A program made the position numbers and the translations under genes. Shown here piece by piece: positions 1 through 12,284 of a stretch of 64,000 nucleotides of DNA; position 1 is the stretch's first letter, and each line of letters starts with the position of its first letter. The notes below the pieces were generated by a model. The model saw only the letters and a program-made list of their open reading frames with translations, did no database searches and had not been told where the DNA came from. Source of the stretch: Pseudonocardiales bacterium (GTDB taxonomy: Bacteria > Actinomycetota > Actinomycetes > Mycobacteriales > Pseudonocardiaceae); the NCBI GenBank assembly GCA_023252195.1, contig JAHEXI010000007.1:103872-167871 (forward strand), written 5' to 3'.

Positions 1-301
1 GCACCAGCCCGAGGAACGCGGTCACGACGGTCCGCCGGTGCGGCATCCGATCCGGCGCGCTGAAGACCTCGAGTTGTTCGACGTGCGCGACGTCGCGGAC
101 GTCCACCTTCTCGGCGAGCTGGCGCAGTACCGAGGTCTGGACGTCCTCATTGTCGCCGAGCCGCCCGCCCGGCAACGCCCAGCGCCCAGCATCGGGTTCG
201 ATGGCGCGTTGCCACAGCAGCACCTGCAGCTGCTGGTTGCGGACCTGCAGCACAGCGGCGAGGACTTCGTGCATCGCGAGGCCACCGCTGTTATCATTCA
301 C
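1..301 (-). CDS. NUDIX hydrolase / NrtR-like regulator, partial (runs off the window)
   Basis: Minus-strand reading [62 protein letters not shown]..., with a Nudix-like [15 protein letters not shown] motif; divergent from nadA. Not in the ORF track because partial. Confidence 0.8.
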   Translation of the reverse strand, partial: MNDNSGGLAMHEVLAAVLQVRNQQLQVLLWQRAIEPDAGRWALPGGRLGDNEDVQTSVLRQLAEKVDVRDVAHVEQLEVFSAPDRMPHRRTVVTAFLGLV

Positions 302-324
302 GTTTTCGATTGTAAGGCGAAAAC
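302..324. promoter_or_regulatory. Inverted repeat GTTTTCG-N9-CGAAAAC between NUDIX gene and nadA; candidate NrtR-type operator
   Basis: Perfect 7-bp arms (302-308, 318-324) directly upstream of both divergent genes. Confidence 0.55.
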
Positions 325-364
325 TCAGGCAGGGGCCAGCGTCAGGGCTGGCGAAGGAGGCGAC

Positions 365-1381
365 ATGGCCGCTACCGCCGCGACGGAGTGGACCCACGCC
401 GGCCACCCAGGGTCGGAGGTTGAACGAGCTTGGCGTCAGGAGGTACGCGAACTCGCCCGGCAGCGCGACGCGGTGTTGCTCGCGCACAACTACCAGGTGC
501 CCGAAATCCAGGACATCGCCGACCACGTCGGCGACTCTTTGGCGCTGTCGCGCATCGCCGCGGACTGTGCGGCAAGCACCATCGTCTTCTGCGGCGTGCA
601 CTTCATGGCCGAGACGGCGAAGATCCTGGCACCGGGCAAGACGGTGCTCATCCCCGACGCGCGTGCGGGTTGCTCGCTGGCCGACTCCATCGACGCCAGC
701 CAGCTGCGGGACTGGAAAGCCGAGCATCCCGGCGCGGTCGTCGTGTCGTATGTGAACACCACAGCTGAGGTCAAGGCCGAGACCGACATCTGCTGCACCT
801 CATCCAACGCCGTCGAGGTGGTCGACTCGATCCCCGCGGACCGTGACGTGTTGTTCCTGCCCGACCAGTTCCTCGGCGCGCACGTGCAGCGCGTCACCGG
901 GCGGCGCAACCTGCACATTTGGGCCGGAGAATGCCACGTCCACGCCGGGATCAACGGTTCCCAGTTGGCCGCGAAAGCCGCTGCCGCGCCCGACGCCGAG
1001 CTTTACATCCACCCGGAATGTGGCTGCGCGACCAGTGCCCTGTACCTGGCAGGTGCGGGTGCGGTGCCCGCCGAACGGGTGCGGATCCTGTCCACCGGCG
1101 GGATGCTCGCTGCTGCCCGGGCGACCGGCGCGCACGAAGTACTGGTGGCCACCGAAATCGGCATGCTGCACCAGCTGCGGCGCGCGGCCCCGGGGGTCGA
1201 CTTCCAAGCGGTCAACGACCGGGCCTCCTGCCGGTACATGAAGATGATCACTCCGGCGGCGTTGCTGCGCTCACTGCGCGACGGTGTCGACGAAGTGACC
1301 GTCCCCGCCGACATCGCAGCGCGCGCCGGTAGCGCGGTGCAGCGCATGATCGCTATCGGCCGGCCGGGCGGCGACGAGTGA
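365..1381 (+). CDS. nadA: Quinolinate synthase NadA
   Basis: [40 protein letters not shown] motifs; followed by nadB and nadC. Start ATG 365 preferred over the track start at 38, which overlaps the NUDIX gene. Confidence 0.96.
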   Translation: MAATAATEWTHAGHPGSEVERAWRQEVRELARQRDAVLLAHNYQVPEIQDIADHVGDSLALSRIAADCAASTIVFCGVHFMAETAKILAPGKTVLIPDARAGCSLADSIDASQLRDWKAEHPGAVVVSYVNTTAEVKAETDICCTSSNAVEVVDSIPADRDVLFLPDQFLGAHVQRVTGRRNLHIWAGECHVHAGINGSQLAAKAAAAPDAELYIHPECGCATSALYLAGAGAVPAERVRILSTGGMLAAARATGAHEVLVATEIGMLHQLRRAAPGVDFQAVNDRASCRYMKMITPAALLRSLRDGVDEVTVPADIAARAGSAVQRMIAIGRPGGDE

Positions 1382-2976
1382 CGGCCTGGGAGGTCACCGT
1401 CGACCTCGCGGTGGTCGGTACTGGCGTCGCCGGGTTGACCGCCGCCCTGCGCGCCGCCGAGCTCGGCCTGCGGGTGGTGGCCGTGACCAAGACCACGGTC
1501 GAGGACGGCAACACCCAGTGGGCGCAGGGCGGTATCGCGGTGGTGCTGCCCGGTGATCAATCGTCACCGCCCGGAGACAGCGTGGACGCGCACGTAGCGG
1601 ACACGCTCGCGGCCGGCGCCGGGCTCTGCGACGAGGCCGCCGTCCGGACGATCCTGGCTGCCGGCCCCGCCGCGGTCAGCGAGCTGAGGACGCACGGTGC
1701 CGTCTTCGACGGTGGTTGGACAGATGTGCACCGCACCAGGGAGGGCGGACATCGGGCCTACCGAGTGATCCACGCCGGTGGTGACGCCACCGGCGCCGAG
1801 ATAGAGCGGGCGCTGGCCAGTTCCGCTCGCAGTCAGCAGCTGGCGTTGCTGGAAGGGCAGTCGGTCAGTGAGGTGCTGCGCGACGATACCGGTCGAGTCG
1901 CCGGTTTGGCCCTGCTCGACGAGCTTGGTGCGGGAGTGTTGCGCGCTCGGGCCGTCTTGCTTGCCACCGGAGGCCTCGGCCAGCTCTACGCCGCCAGCAC
2001 CAACGCCGACGTTGCCACCGGTGACGGGTTGGCACTGGGGTTACGGGCCGGGGCGCTGACCGCCGACCTGGAGTTCGTGCAGTTCCATCCGACGGCGCTG
2101 CACCTCGGCACGGGCTCGAGGGGCCGCCAGCCGTTGGTCACCGAGGCGATCCGGGGCGAGGGCGCGGTACTGCTGGACATCGCCGGTGCCCCGGTGATGA
2201 CCGGTGTGCATCCGCTCGGTGGCCTGGCGCCGCGCGACGTGGTGGCCGCGGCGATCACCAGGCGGATGGCGGCGACGGGCACCGACCACGTCCTGCTGGA
2301 CGCCACCCACTTCGGCAGCGTGGAGCTGCGCCGTCGTTTCCCGACGGTGCACGCGGCCTGTGCGTCGGTCGGCATTGACCCAGCCTGCGAGCCGATTCCG
2401 GTGGCCCCGGCCGCGCATTACCAGTGCGGTGGCGTGGTCACCGACACCAGTGGCCGGACGACGGTGCCCGGGTTGTACGCCGCGGGAGAGGTAGCCCGGA
2501 CTGGTCTGCACGGCGCGAACCGGCTGGCTTCCAACAGCCTGCTGGAGGGGCTGGTGATGGGGCGACGGGCCGCGGAGGCGGTGGCTGCTGACTTCACGGT
2601 GTCCCGGTGTCCCGGTGTCCCGCAGCCCTCCCGCGAGCTTCGCCCGGTCGCTGATCGCGACGCGCTGCAGCAATCGATGAGTGCGCACGCCGGCATCGGG
2701 CGCGACTCGGCCGGTCTCGCCACTGCGTCGGCAGTCGCGGGTGCGACCACACGCCGGCGGATACGGACGCCGCATGACGCCGAGGACGCTGCGCTCACCC
2801 TGGCGGCGGCCGCGGTGCTAGCCGCCGCCGCCGCACGCACCGAGAGCCGTGGTTGCCATCTGCGGACCGATCATGTCCGCCCTGCGGAGCGCTGGCGGCG
2901 CAGTATCGCCGTGGTGCTCGACGATGACGGGATCCCGGTGCCGGCCGAGCCGGCGCTGATCGGAGGGGTGGCGTGA
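1378..2976 (+). CDS. nadB: L-aspartate oxidase NadB
   Basis: FAD-binding [41 protein letters not shown]; overlaps nadA stop by 4 nt. Confidence 0.96.
   Translation: MTAWEVTVDLAVVGTGVAGLTAALRAAELGLRVVAVTKTTVEDGNTQWAQGGIAVVLPGDQSSPPGDSVDAHVADTLAAGAGLCDEAAVRTILAAGPAAVSELRTHGAVFDGGWTDVHRTREGGHRAYRVIHAGGDATGAEIERALASSARSQQLALLEGQSVSEVLRDDTGRVAGLALLDELGAGVLRARAVLLATGGLGQLYAASTNADVATGDGLALGLRAGALTADLEFVQFHPTALHLGTGSRGRQPLVTEAIRGEGAVLLDIAGAPVMTGVHPLGGLAPRDVVAAAITRRMAATGTDHVLLDATHFGSVELRRRFPTVHAACASVGIDPACEPIPVAPAAHYQCGGVVTDTSGRTTVPGLYAAGEVARTGLHGANRLASNSLLEGLVMGRRAAEAVAADFTVSRCPGVPQPSRELRPVADRDALQQSMSAHAGIGRDSAGLATASAVAGATTRRRIRTPHDAEDAALTLAAAAVLAAAAARTESRGCHLRTDHVRPAERWRRSIAVVLDDDGIPVPAEPALIGGVA
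2597..2620 (+). repeat. Three perfect tandem copies of the octamer CGGTGTCC inside nadB
   Basis: cggtgtcc cggtgtcc cggtgtcc read directly. Confidence 0.9.
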
Positions 2977-3836
2977 ACGTACTCGCCAGCGTGGGAGTCG
3001 GTGCCGACGAAATACACCGGGTGATCAGCACCGCGCTGGCGGAGGACCTACGCTACGGCCCGGACGCCACCACTGCGGCCTGCGTGCCAACTGGAACTGT
3101 CGCCACCGCAACTGTCTCGACGCGTGAACCTGGGACGCTAGCCGGTTTGCCGGTATTCGTCGCCGTGCTCGACGCGGTACTCGGAGCCGGCGGATACGAC
3201 ATCACCATGGGGCGTCAGGATGGAGTGCGGCTTGCCACCGGCGATATCGCACTCGCGGTCCGCGCCCCGGTCGCTGGCCTGCTCACCGCCGAGCGAACCG
3301 CGCTCAACCTGCTGTGTCATCTCTCCGGGGTGGCTACCGCCACCGCGGCATGGGTGGATGCGGTGGCTGGTACCGGCGTCTCGATCAGGGACTCACGCAA
3401 GACGCTGCCCGGTTTGCGCGCATTGCAGAAGTACGCGGTGCGCTGCGGTGGCGGGGTCAACCACCGGATGGGGCTCGGAGACGCAGTGTTGATCAAAGAC
3501 AATCACGTGGCCGCAGCTGGTTCGGTGACTGCGGCGATCGCGGCCGTGCGGGCGCACGCTGCCGCGTTGCCCTGTGAGGTGGAGGTCGGCACCCTCGACG
3601 AGTTGGACGAGGCATTGGCCGCCGAAGTGTCACTGGTGCTGCTGGACAACATGACGGTCGCGCAGTGCGCCGAAGCGGGCCGCCGCGCCGCAGGCTCGGT
3701 TACCGAGCTGGAGGCCTCCGGCGGTCTGACCCTGCGGCTCGCGCGGGCCTACGCCCAAACCGGCGTGCGCTACCTCTCGATAGGGGCCCTCACCCACTCA
3801 GCCCCAGCCCTCGACCTCGGTCTCGACCTGTGCTGA
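2973..3836 (+). CDS. nadC: Nicotinate-nucleotide pyrophosphorylase NadC
   Basis: RDSRKTLPGLRALQKYAVRCGGGVNHRMGLGDAVLIKDNH signature. Confidence 0.97.
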   Translation: MNVLASVGVGADEIHRVISTALAEDLRYGPDATTAACVPTGTVATATVSTREPGTLAGLPVFVAVLDAVLGAGGYDITMGRQDGVRLATGDIALAVRAPVAGLLTAERTALNLLCHLSGVATATAAWVDAVAGTGVSIRDSRKTLPGLRALQKYAVRCGGGVNHRMGLGDAVLIKDNHVAAAGSVTAAIAAVRAHAAALPCEVEVGTLDELDEALAAEVSLVLLDNMTVAQCAEAGRRAAGSVTELEASGGLTLRLARAYAQTGVRYLSIGALTHSAPALDLGLDLC

Positions 3837-3846
3837 GCGTTGCCGG

Positions 3847-3909
3847 CGCCATTCGGAGCCGAATCGTGGTTTCCGAGCCCCCTCAATCGCCATTCGGCTC
3901 CGAATGGCG
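3847..3909. repeat. Palindromic repeat family A, copy 1 (CGCCATTCGGAGCCGAAT ... ATTCGGCTCCGAATGGCG)
   Basis: 18-bp perfect inverted arms (3847-3864 / 3892-3909); same motif at 32192-32281. Confidence 0.88.
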
Positions 3910-3910
3910 A

Positions 3911-4102
3911 TTAGTTGGCGGCCAGCAGTGCTGCGAGGGCCTGGTGCCATTGGGTGTGGATTTGGTCGTCGCCGCGTACGTTGCCGATGATTGCGCCGCA
4001 TGCTGTGCAGAGCTTGCCGGCGGAGCGGAATTCGTAGGTTGGGGTCCGCGCGACCAATTCACGTGCCATGTCCTGGGGCATCCGCCTGTCCTCTCCTGAC
4101 AT
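3911..4102 (-). CDS. Small CxxC...H..WH zinc-finger-like protein (63 aa)
   Basis: LCTACGAIIGNVRGDDQIHTQWHQAL pattern resembling small actinobacterial/phage C2H2-like proteins. Confidence 0.55.
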   Translation of the reverse strand: MSGEDRRMPQDMARELVARTPTYEFRSAGKLCTACGAIIGNVRGDDQIHTQWHQALAALLAAN

Positions 4103-4107
4103 GGCCG

Positions 4108-5385
4108 CTAGCGGGCGGCGCAGTGGGCTCCGATGATTCGCGGGACGCAGTCTGCGTAGTTCAGCAGCAGGTCTACCGCCGCGTCATTGCGCGTGGTCTC
4201 GCGGTCTATCACCGACGCCGGTGGGTAGAAGCCGCCTTGCGTCAGGCTCGTCGGGTACATCTCCAGCGTGTAGGACCAAACGTGGTGCTGCGCCCACATC
4301 CAGTCCGCAATCGAGCCGTCGTTGATGTAGAGATGGCTGGACTGCTCCGGCGTGTAGCCGTTGGTGGCGGCCATCTGCTCGCCCAGCTTGCGGAACGTAT
4401 CCGCATCGGATTTATTCAGGCCGGGGCCGGTGTCACTGGTAGTGAAACCGTAGGGCCAGAGCACCAGCTCGGAGAAGCTGTGGAAGTCGATGTGAGCGGT
4501 GATCTGCTGTACGCCGCCGATCACCCGGCTGTTCACCCAGTCCCGGAGCTGTGCGGTCTCCGGCGCGGAGAACGGGGCCGGGCCGCGGTAGGTGTCGTTC
4601 GCGGGATTGGCGCTCGACCCGTCGCAGCAGGCCCACTCGTCGCCCCAGTTCCGGTTGAGGTCGGTGCCAATCTCGCTGTTCTCCGGGGTCGGCTGGCGAT
4701 TCTTGCGCCACATCGAGAACAGACCGGTGGAGATGTCGTATTCGGCGCCGTCCGGGTTGGCCATCGGCACCACCCAGACCTCCCGGGACTTCAGTAGCCG
4801 GGTAATCGCCGGATCGGTTCCGTAGCCCTGTGCCAGCCGCCGCACAATATGCAAGCACATTTCGACGGTGATGTGCTCACGTGCGTGCTGAGCGCAGCTG
4901 AACAGCACCTCGGGCTCGTGCTTGTCAGTGCGCACATCGTCGCTGATCTTCACCAGCAGTAGCGGGTGGCCCTGCGCCGATTTCCCGTAGCTGGATACCG
5001 CGACCTGGTTCGGGTGCGAGGCGGCCAGCGAGTCCAGCTCGGTGGTGAGCTGGCGGTAGGTGTGATAACCCTGGTACCCGATGGGGAATTGGCCGGGCGC
5101 CACCGGTAACGGCAGCGGTGCGGCCGCTGGAAGCGAGACCAACCGCAGCCCGCCGGCCCGCAGTCGCTCGGCCTGCACCGGCGTGGCGAGTACCTCCAGA
5201 TAGTCGCGGCCGCCACCGAGGATCTCCACGCCCTGATTCGCGACGGCGGTGCGCGTGGTCGCGTTGTCCACCCCCGGCACCCGGTAGGCCGACGATGGCG
5301 GAGCCGGCGCCGCGGCCGCCGAGATCGGAACGACCAGCGCGAGAATCCCCAGCACAGCGCCCATCACAACCCGCCGCATAGCCAT
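4108..5385 (-). CDS. Secreted M14 zinc carboxypeptidase
   Basis: N-terminal signal peptide; [31 protein letters not shown] and [15 protein letters not shown] motifs. Confidence 0.93.
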   Translation of the reverse strand: MAMRRVVMGAVLGILALVVPISAAAAPAPPSSAYRVPGVDNATTRTAVANQGVEILGGGRDYLEVLATPVQAERLRAGGLRLVSLPAAAPLPLPVAPGQFPIGYQGYHTYRQLTTELDSLAASHPNQVAVSSYGKSAQGHPLLLVKISDDVRTDKHEPEVLFSCAQHAREHITVEMCLHIVRRLAQGYGTDPAITRLLKSREVWVVPMANPDGAEYDISTGLFSMWRKNRQPTPENSEIGTDLNRNWGDEWACCDGSSANPANDTYRGPAPFSAPETAQLRDWVNSRVIGGVQQITAHIDFHSFSELVLWPYGFTTSDTGPGLNKSDADTFRKLGEQMAATNGYTPEQSSHLYINDGSIADWMWAQHHVWSYTLEMYPTSLTQGGFYPPASVIDRETTRNDAAVDLLLNYADCVPRIIGAHCAAR

Positions 5386-5526
5386 CCCACGCAGGGTAAC
5401 GGTGGCGCCGCCGGCGCACTCAGCAGGCTGAGGGTGGCTATTTCGAGGTGTGACACCCGGCTGAGCCCGCTCAATACGCAGAGGCGCTTACCCTGGGAGG
5501 CGACGCTCGGATTGAGAGGGGTTCGC

Positions 5527-8568
<3,042 letters not shown>

Positions 8569-8572
<4 letters not shown>

Positions 8573-8718
8573 GCTGGGTCGGTCTAGCCCTGTTGGCAGT
8601 GGCCGGTTTCCTGCTCGGCGGCGTGGTGTCGGCCTGGCGCCGCTCCCGGTCGCTGGCTGTTGTGCTGGGAATCGGCACCGCACTAGCGATCGCCAGTGGC
8701 ATCGCTTGGCTGCTCTGA
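8569..8718 (+). CDS. Small membrane protein of the his operon (49 aa)
   Basis: GTG overlaps hisB stop; reads [49 protein letters not shown], two hydrophobic segments; below the ORF-track size cutoff. Confidence 0.7.
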
Positions 8719-8730
8719 TCGCACTGCGCC

Positions 8731-8792
8731 TCCCGAACTCCACAGCAGCGCTGTCTGAGATCGGACGGAGAGCTCTGCTGTGGAGTTCGGGA
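8731..8792. repeat. Hairpin TCCCGAACTCCACAGCAG ... CTGCTGTGGAGTTCGGGA
   Basis: 18-bp perfect arms 8731-8748 and 8775-8792, 26-nt loop. Confidence 0.9.
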
Positions 8793-8802
8793 CACTCAGT
8801 GC

Positions 8803-9251
8803 ATGCCTGACGGGGACGAACGGGCGCAGCACTACGACGACGCTCACGGTGGACTGCTTCGCGCTCGCGCTGCTGCTGCGGCCGTCCGCACGTTGCTGCC
8901 CGCAACGGATCACCTCCGTATCCTCGATCTCGCTGTTGGCCCCGCAACGGTGGCGGCCGAACTGCCGGGCACAGTGCTGGGGCTGGCCATCTCGGCGGCG
9001 ATGCTGCGGCGCGCCTCGTCCGTCTGCCGGGTCGGGTCGTGCGCGCCGATGCCACCGCGGCACTGCCCATCCGTACTGCCGGCGTGGACGTGGTCACGGC
9101 GGTGTGGTGGCTGCACATGGTCGACGATCCCCACGGCGTACTACAGGTCGATTTGCACCTTGCCGGAGCCGCGGCATTCGGCGGTTACGGCTACCTCGGC
9201 GGCGCGGTCATAGAGTCGGTCTATCCCGTTCTGGCCTTCCACCGGCGATAG
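8803..9251 (+). pseudogene. Frameshifted SAM-dependent methyltransferase remnant
   Basis: RILDLAVGPATVAAELPGTVLGLAISAAMLRRA in one frame continues as MRADATAALPIRTAGVDVVTAVWWLHMVDDPHGVL in another frame. Confidence 0.7.
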
Positions 9252-9289
9252 CCGAGCATCACCGCATCAGATATTGTATGCTGCGATGT

Positions 9290-9538
9290 ATGCGGACGAC
9301 TCTCAGTCTCGACGACGACATCGCGGCGCAGCTCGAACAGCTTCGCGCCCGCGGGGACCGGTCCTTTCGGCAACTGGTCAACGATGTGCTGCGAGCGGGA
9401 TTGGCGCACCTGGGTCGCGAGGACCCAGGGCCACGCGGACCGTTCACCCGCCCGGTGTCGCTCGGCGCGCCGCGACTGCCCGACGTTGACGACGTCACCG
9501 AGGCCCTCGCGATCACCGAGGGCGAGAGCTACCGGTGA
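9290..9538 (+). CDS. vapB: VapB-type ribbon-helix-helix antitoxin
   Basis: MRTTLSLDDDIAAQLEQLRARGDRSFRQLVNDVLRAGL; overlaps downstream PIN toxin. Confidence 0.88.
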   Translation: MRTTLSLDDDIAAQLEQLRARGDRSFRQLVNDVLRAGLAHLGREDPGPRGPFTRPVSLGAPRLPDVDDVTEALAITEGESYR

Positions 9539-9969
9539 TCGCGATCGACGCGAACCTGCTCATCTACGCTCACGTCACGTCCTATCCCCAACATGAGGCG
9601 GCGCGGACATGGCTGGAGGATCAGCTGGTTGGGGCGCCGCGGGTGGCACTGCCCTGGGCGAGCCTCCTCGCGTTCGTGCGCCTGGTCACCAACCCGCGGC
9701 TGTTCACCGAACCGGAGTCGATCGGCGATGCATGGGCCCAGGTGACCGCATGGCTGGATGCCGGTCCGGTCTGGACGCCGGCACCGACCGCGCGGCATCG
9801 TGAAGCGCTGGGCGCCTGCCTGGCCCAGCCAGGGCTGCGCGCGAACGATGTCCCGGACGCCCATCTTGCCGCGCTCGCCGTCGAGCATGGGTTGCGATTG
9901 GCAACGAGCGACAGCGGTTTCGCACGGTTCTCGGGCCTGCAGTGGTTCAACCCATTGCAAGCGGCGTGA
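9535..9969 (+). CDS. vapC: VapC-type PIN-domain toxin
   Basis: IAIDANLLIYAH...DVPDAHLAALAVEHGLRLATSDSGFARF; acidic PIN residues. Confidence 0.92.
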   Translation: MIAIDANLLIYAHVTSYPQHEAARTWLEDQLVGAPRVALPWASLLAFVRLVTNPRLFTEPESIGDAWAQVTAWLDAGPVWTPAPTARHREALGACLAQPGLRANDVPDAHLAALAVEHGLRLATSDSGFARFSGLQWFNPLQAA

Positions 9970-10010
9970 CCGGCCCAGCGTCGCAGCGCGACGATTATCA
10001 CGCCAAACTG

Positions 10011-10985
10011 ATGCCTGTGGAGCTGCTGATCGCTCATAACCCGGATCCGGAGTCCCGGCTGGCCTACCTGCTGCGCCTGCCGCTGGGCAGCGGGATGGTG
10101 TTCCGCACGTCGGGGACATGGCCGCGGACCAAGGCCCTGTACTGCTACCCGGTGGAGCCCACCGAGTGGCCTGAGGACCCCGAAATCGTTGAGCAGGTCC
10201 CGGTACGGTCCTGCGTCCGGCGGGGCGCCGCGATCGACCTGGTTCTCGACCGGTCCCGGGAGAATCGTTCGCAGCTCGTGTTCACCACCGCTCGCGGGCG
10301 CGACGCGGTCTTCTGGCAGTCCCCGCGCACCCGCAAGCAGGCCCGCCCCGACGTACGCACACCCACCGCCCGAGCAGCCGGAATCGCCGAGCTGCAGATC
10401 GTGGTCGACTCTCATGAGCAGTACGCCTACCGGTTTGCCAACCAGCAGGTGTCGACCGTGCACAGGGCGCTGCCCTGCGGTGACTACGGCATCACCGTCG
10501 GGGGCCGGCTGGTCGCCGCCGTGGAACGCAAGTCGCTGCCCGACCTGGTGTCCAGCCTCACCGGTGGCACTCTGCGCTTTGCGCTGGCTCAACTCGCGGC
10601 ACTACCTCGGGCCGCGGTGGTCGTCGAGGACCGCTACTCGGCGATCTTCAAGCTCGACTGGGTGCGTCCTGCAGTGGTCGTTGATGGCCTGGCCGAACTC
10701 CAGGTCCGGTGGCCCACCGTCGCGCTCGTATTCTGCGAAACCCGGCCGCTGGCCGAAGAGTGGACCTACCGGTATCTGGCCGCCGCACAAACCTGGGCAG
10801 CAACCGAGCCGGCTGCCCTGGAGCGAATCGGTATCGCAACCGGCGAGCTCGACAACGCTCCCACCGCCCCTGAACCCGCCACTGCAGAAGTCCGTGCCTG
10901 GGCCCGCGCCGACGGCGTTCCCGTCCCCGCCCGCGGCAAACTGCGACCAGAAGTGTGGGACAGCTGGCGAGCCGCCCACCCCTGA
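10011..10985 (+). CDS. ERCC4-type nuclease domain protein with C-terminal Lsr2-like DNA-binding segment
   Basis: IVVDSHEQYAYRF...LPCGDYGITVGGRLVAAVERKSLPDLVSSL is ERCC4-nuclease-like; C-terminus EVRAWARADGVPVPARGKLRPEVWDSWRAAHP matches the Lsr2 C-terminal pattern. Confidence 0.78.
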   Translation: MPVELLIAHNPDPESRLAYLLRLPLGSGMVFRTSGTWPRTKALYCYPVEPTEWPEDPEIVEQVPVRSCVRRGAAIDLVLDRSRENRSQLVFTTARGRDAVFWQSPRTRKQARPDVRTPTARAAGIAELQIVVDSHEQYAYRFANQQVSTVHRALPCGDYGITVGGRLVAAVERKSLPDLVSSLTGGTLRFALAQLAALPRAAVVVEDRYSAIFKLDWVRPAVVVDGLAELQVRWPTVALVFCETRPLAEEWTYRYLAAAQTWAATEPAALERIGIATGELDNAPTAPEPATAEVRAWARADGVPVPARGKLRPEVWDSWRAAHP

Positions 10986-10999
10986 CGGCGGGGCAGCGT

Positions 11000-11527
11000 T
11001 CAGCCGGGTGGCAGGCCGTATTTACGGACCGCCACAGGCATCACCGGGTATCGGCCTTCGTAGATCCGCTGGTGTAACTCCGCTTCGACGATGGCGCGCA
11101 CGATCGGCAACTGCCGGGTGGCGTCGTCGGTGCTGGTCACCTGCAGTGGCCAGTCCCCGGCGATCGAGCCCCGCAAATGGGCGTGGTTGAAGCTGCGGCG
11201 GAACCAGGCGATCACCTGGACCGGCGCGACCGGACCACCGTCTCGGGAAACGGCCTCCCGCTGCCGCGGCCAGGACAGCTCCCAGTGCTCGCCCACGCTG
11301 CCGTCGCCCTGCTCGACGCTGCGGCGGGTGATCTCCCCGGTGTTGTCGAGAAATGCCGCGTCGGCCTCGGTGAGGACACGCCGGATCACCGGATCGAGCA
11401 ACTCAACCGCCCGGTGGAACACCGCCACCCTGTCCACCCACGACACCGCCCCCTCGTAGCTACGCGCCACAAGATCCCCCAAGTGCCGCATCAGATCCTC
11501 GTCGCGCACCACCCCAGGATGACGCAT
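11000..11527 (-). CDS. Hypothetical protein (175 aa)
   Basis: Uninterrupted ORF with plausible composition; its annotated ATG lies inside palindrome family B so the true start may be internal. Confidence 0.6.
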   Translation of the reverse strand: MRHPGVVRDEDLMRHLGDLVARSYEGAVSWVDRVAVFHRAVELLDPVIRRVLTEADAAFLDNTGEITRRSVEQGDGSVGEHWELSWPRQREAVSRDGGPVAPVQVIAWFRRSFNHAHLRGSIAGDWPLQVTSTDDATRQLPIVRAIVEAELHQRIYEGRYPVMPVAVRKYGLPPG

Positions 11528-11576
11528 TCAGCGGGCGCAGCGGGGAATTCGTACCTCGTTTACCCCGCTGAATGCG
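11523..11576. repeat. Palindromic repeat family B, copy 1 (CGCATTCAGCGGG ... CCCGCTGAATGCG)
   Basis: 13-bp perfect arms 11523-11535 / 11564-11576; second copy at 39358-39412. Confidence 0.9.
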
Positions 11577-11595
11577 GGTGGGCCAAGCTGGCGGG

Positions 11596-12225
11596 GTGAG
11601 CGGCGTCGTTGTTTTGGACTATGGGTCGGGGAATCTGCGGTCTGCTGAGCGGGCACTGCGGCGGGCTGGTGGCGACGTGGTGGTGACTGCGGACCTCGAC
11701 GCTGCACTGAATGCCGACGGACTCGTGGTGCCCGGGGTCGGAGCGTTCGCGGCCTGCATGGCTGGGCTGCGCTCGGTGCGGGGGGACCGGATCATCGGTC
11801 GCCGGCTGGCCGGCGGTCGCCCGGTGCTGGCGATCTGTGTCGGGATGCAGGTGTTGTTCAGCCGAGGTGTCGAGCACGGGGTGCAGACCGACGGCTGCGG
11901 GGAGTGGCCTGGGACCGTCGAGCGGTTGAAGGCCGACGTGCTGCCGCACATGGGATGGAACACCGTGGCGTCGCCGGCGGACTCGCGGCTGTTCGCCGGT
12001 CTCGACCCGGGCACCCGCTTCTACTTCGTGCATTCCTACGCCGCTCGCCGCTGGGAGCTGGAGAGCTCAGAGCCGCTGACCCCTCCGCTGGTGACGTGGG
12101 CTGAGCACGGCGAGCCCTTCGTCGCCGCGGTGGAGAACGGACCGCTGTGGGCGACGCAGTTCCACCCCGAGAAATCCGGCGACGCAGGTGCGCACCTGCT
12201 GCGCAACTGGATCGAGACGCTGTAG
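11596..12225 (+). CDS. hisH: Imidazole glycerol phosphate synthase subunit HisH
   Basis: [38 protein letters not shown] start 11596 preferred. Confidence 0.95.
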   Translation: MSGVVVLDYGSGNLRSAERALRRAGGDVVVTADLDAALNADGLVVPGVGAFAACMAGLRSVRGDRIIGRRLAGGRPVLAICVGMQVLFSRGVEHGVQTDGCGEWPGTVERLKADVLPHMGWNTVASPADSRLFAGLDPGTRFYFVHSYAARRWELESSEPLTPPLVTWAEHGEPFVAAVENGPLWATQFHPEKSGDAGAHLLRNWIETL

Positions 12226-12284
12226 CCGTCGGCTGCTGATGCGGATCGGGACTTCGCCGACCCGCATGTTCGACACCGGCTGCC

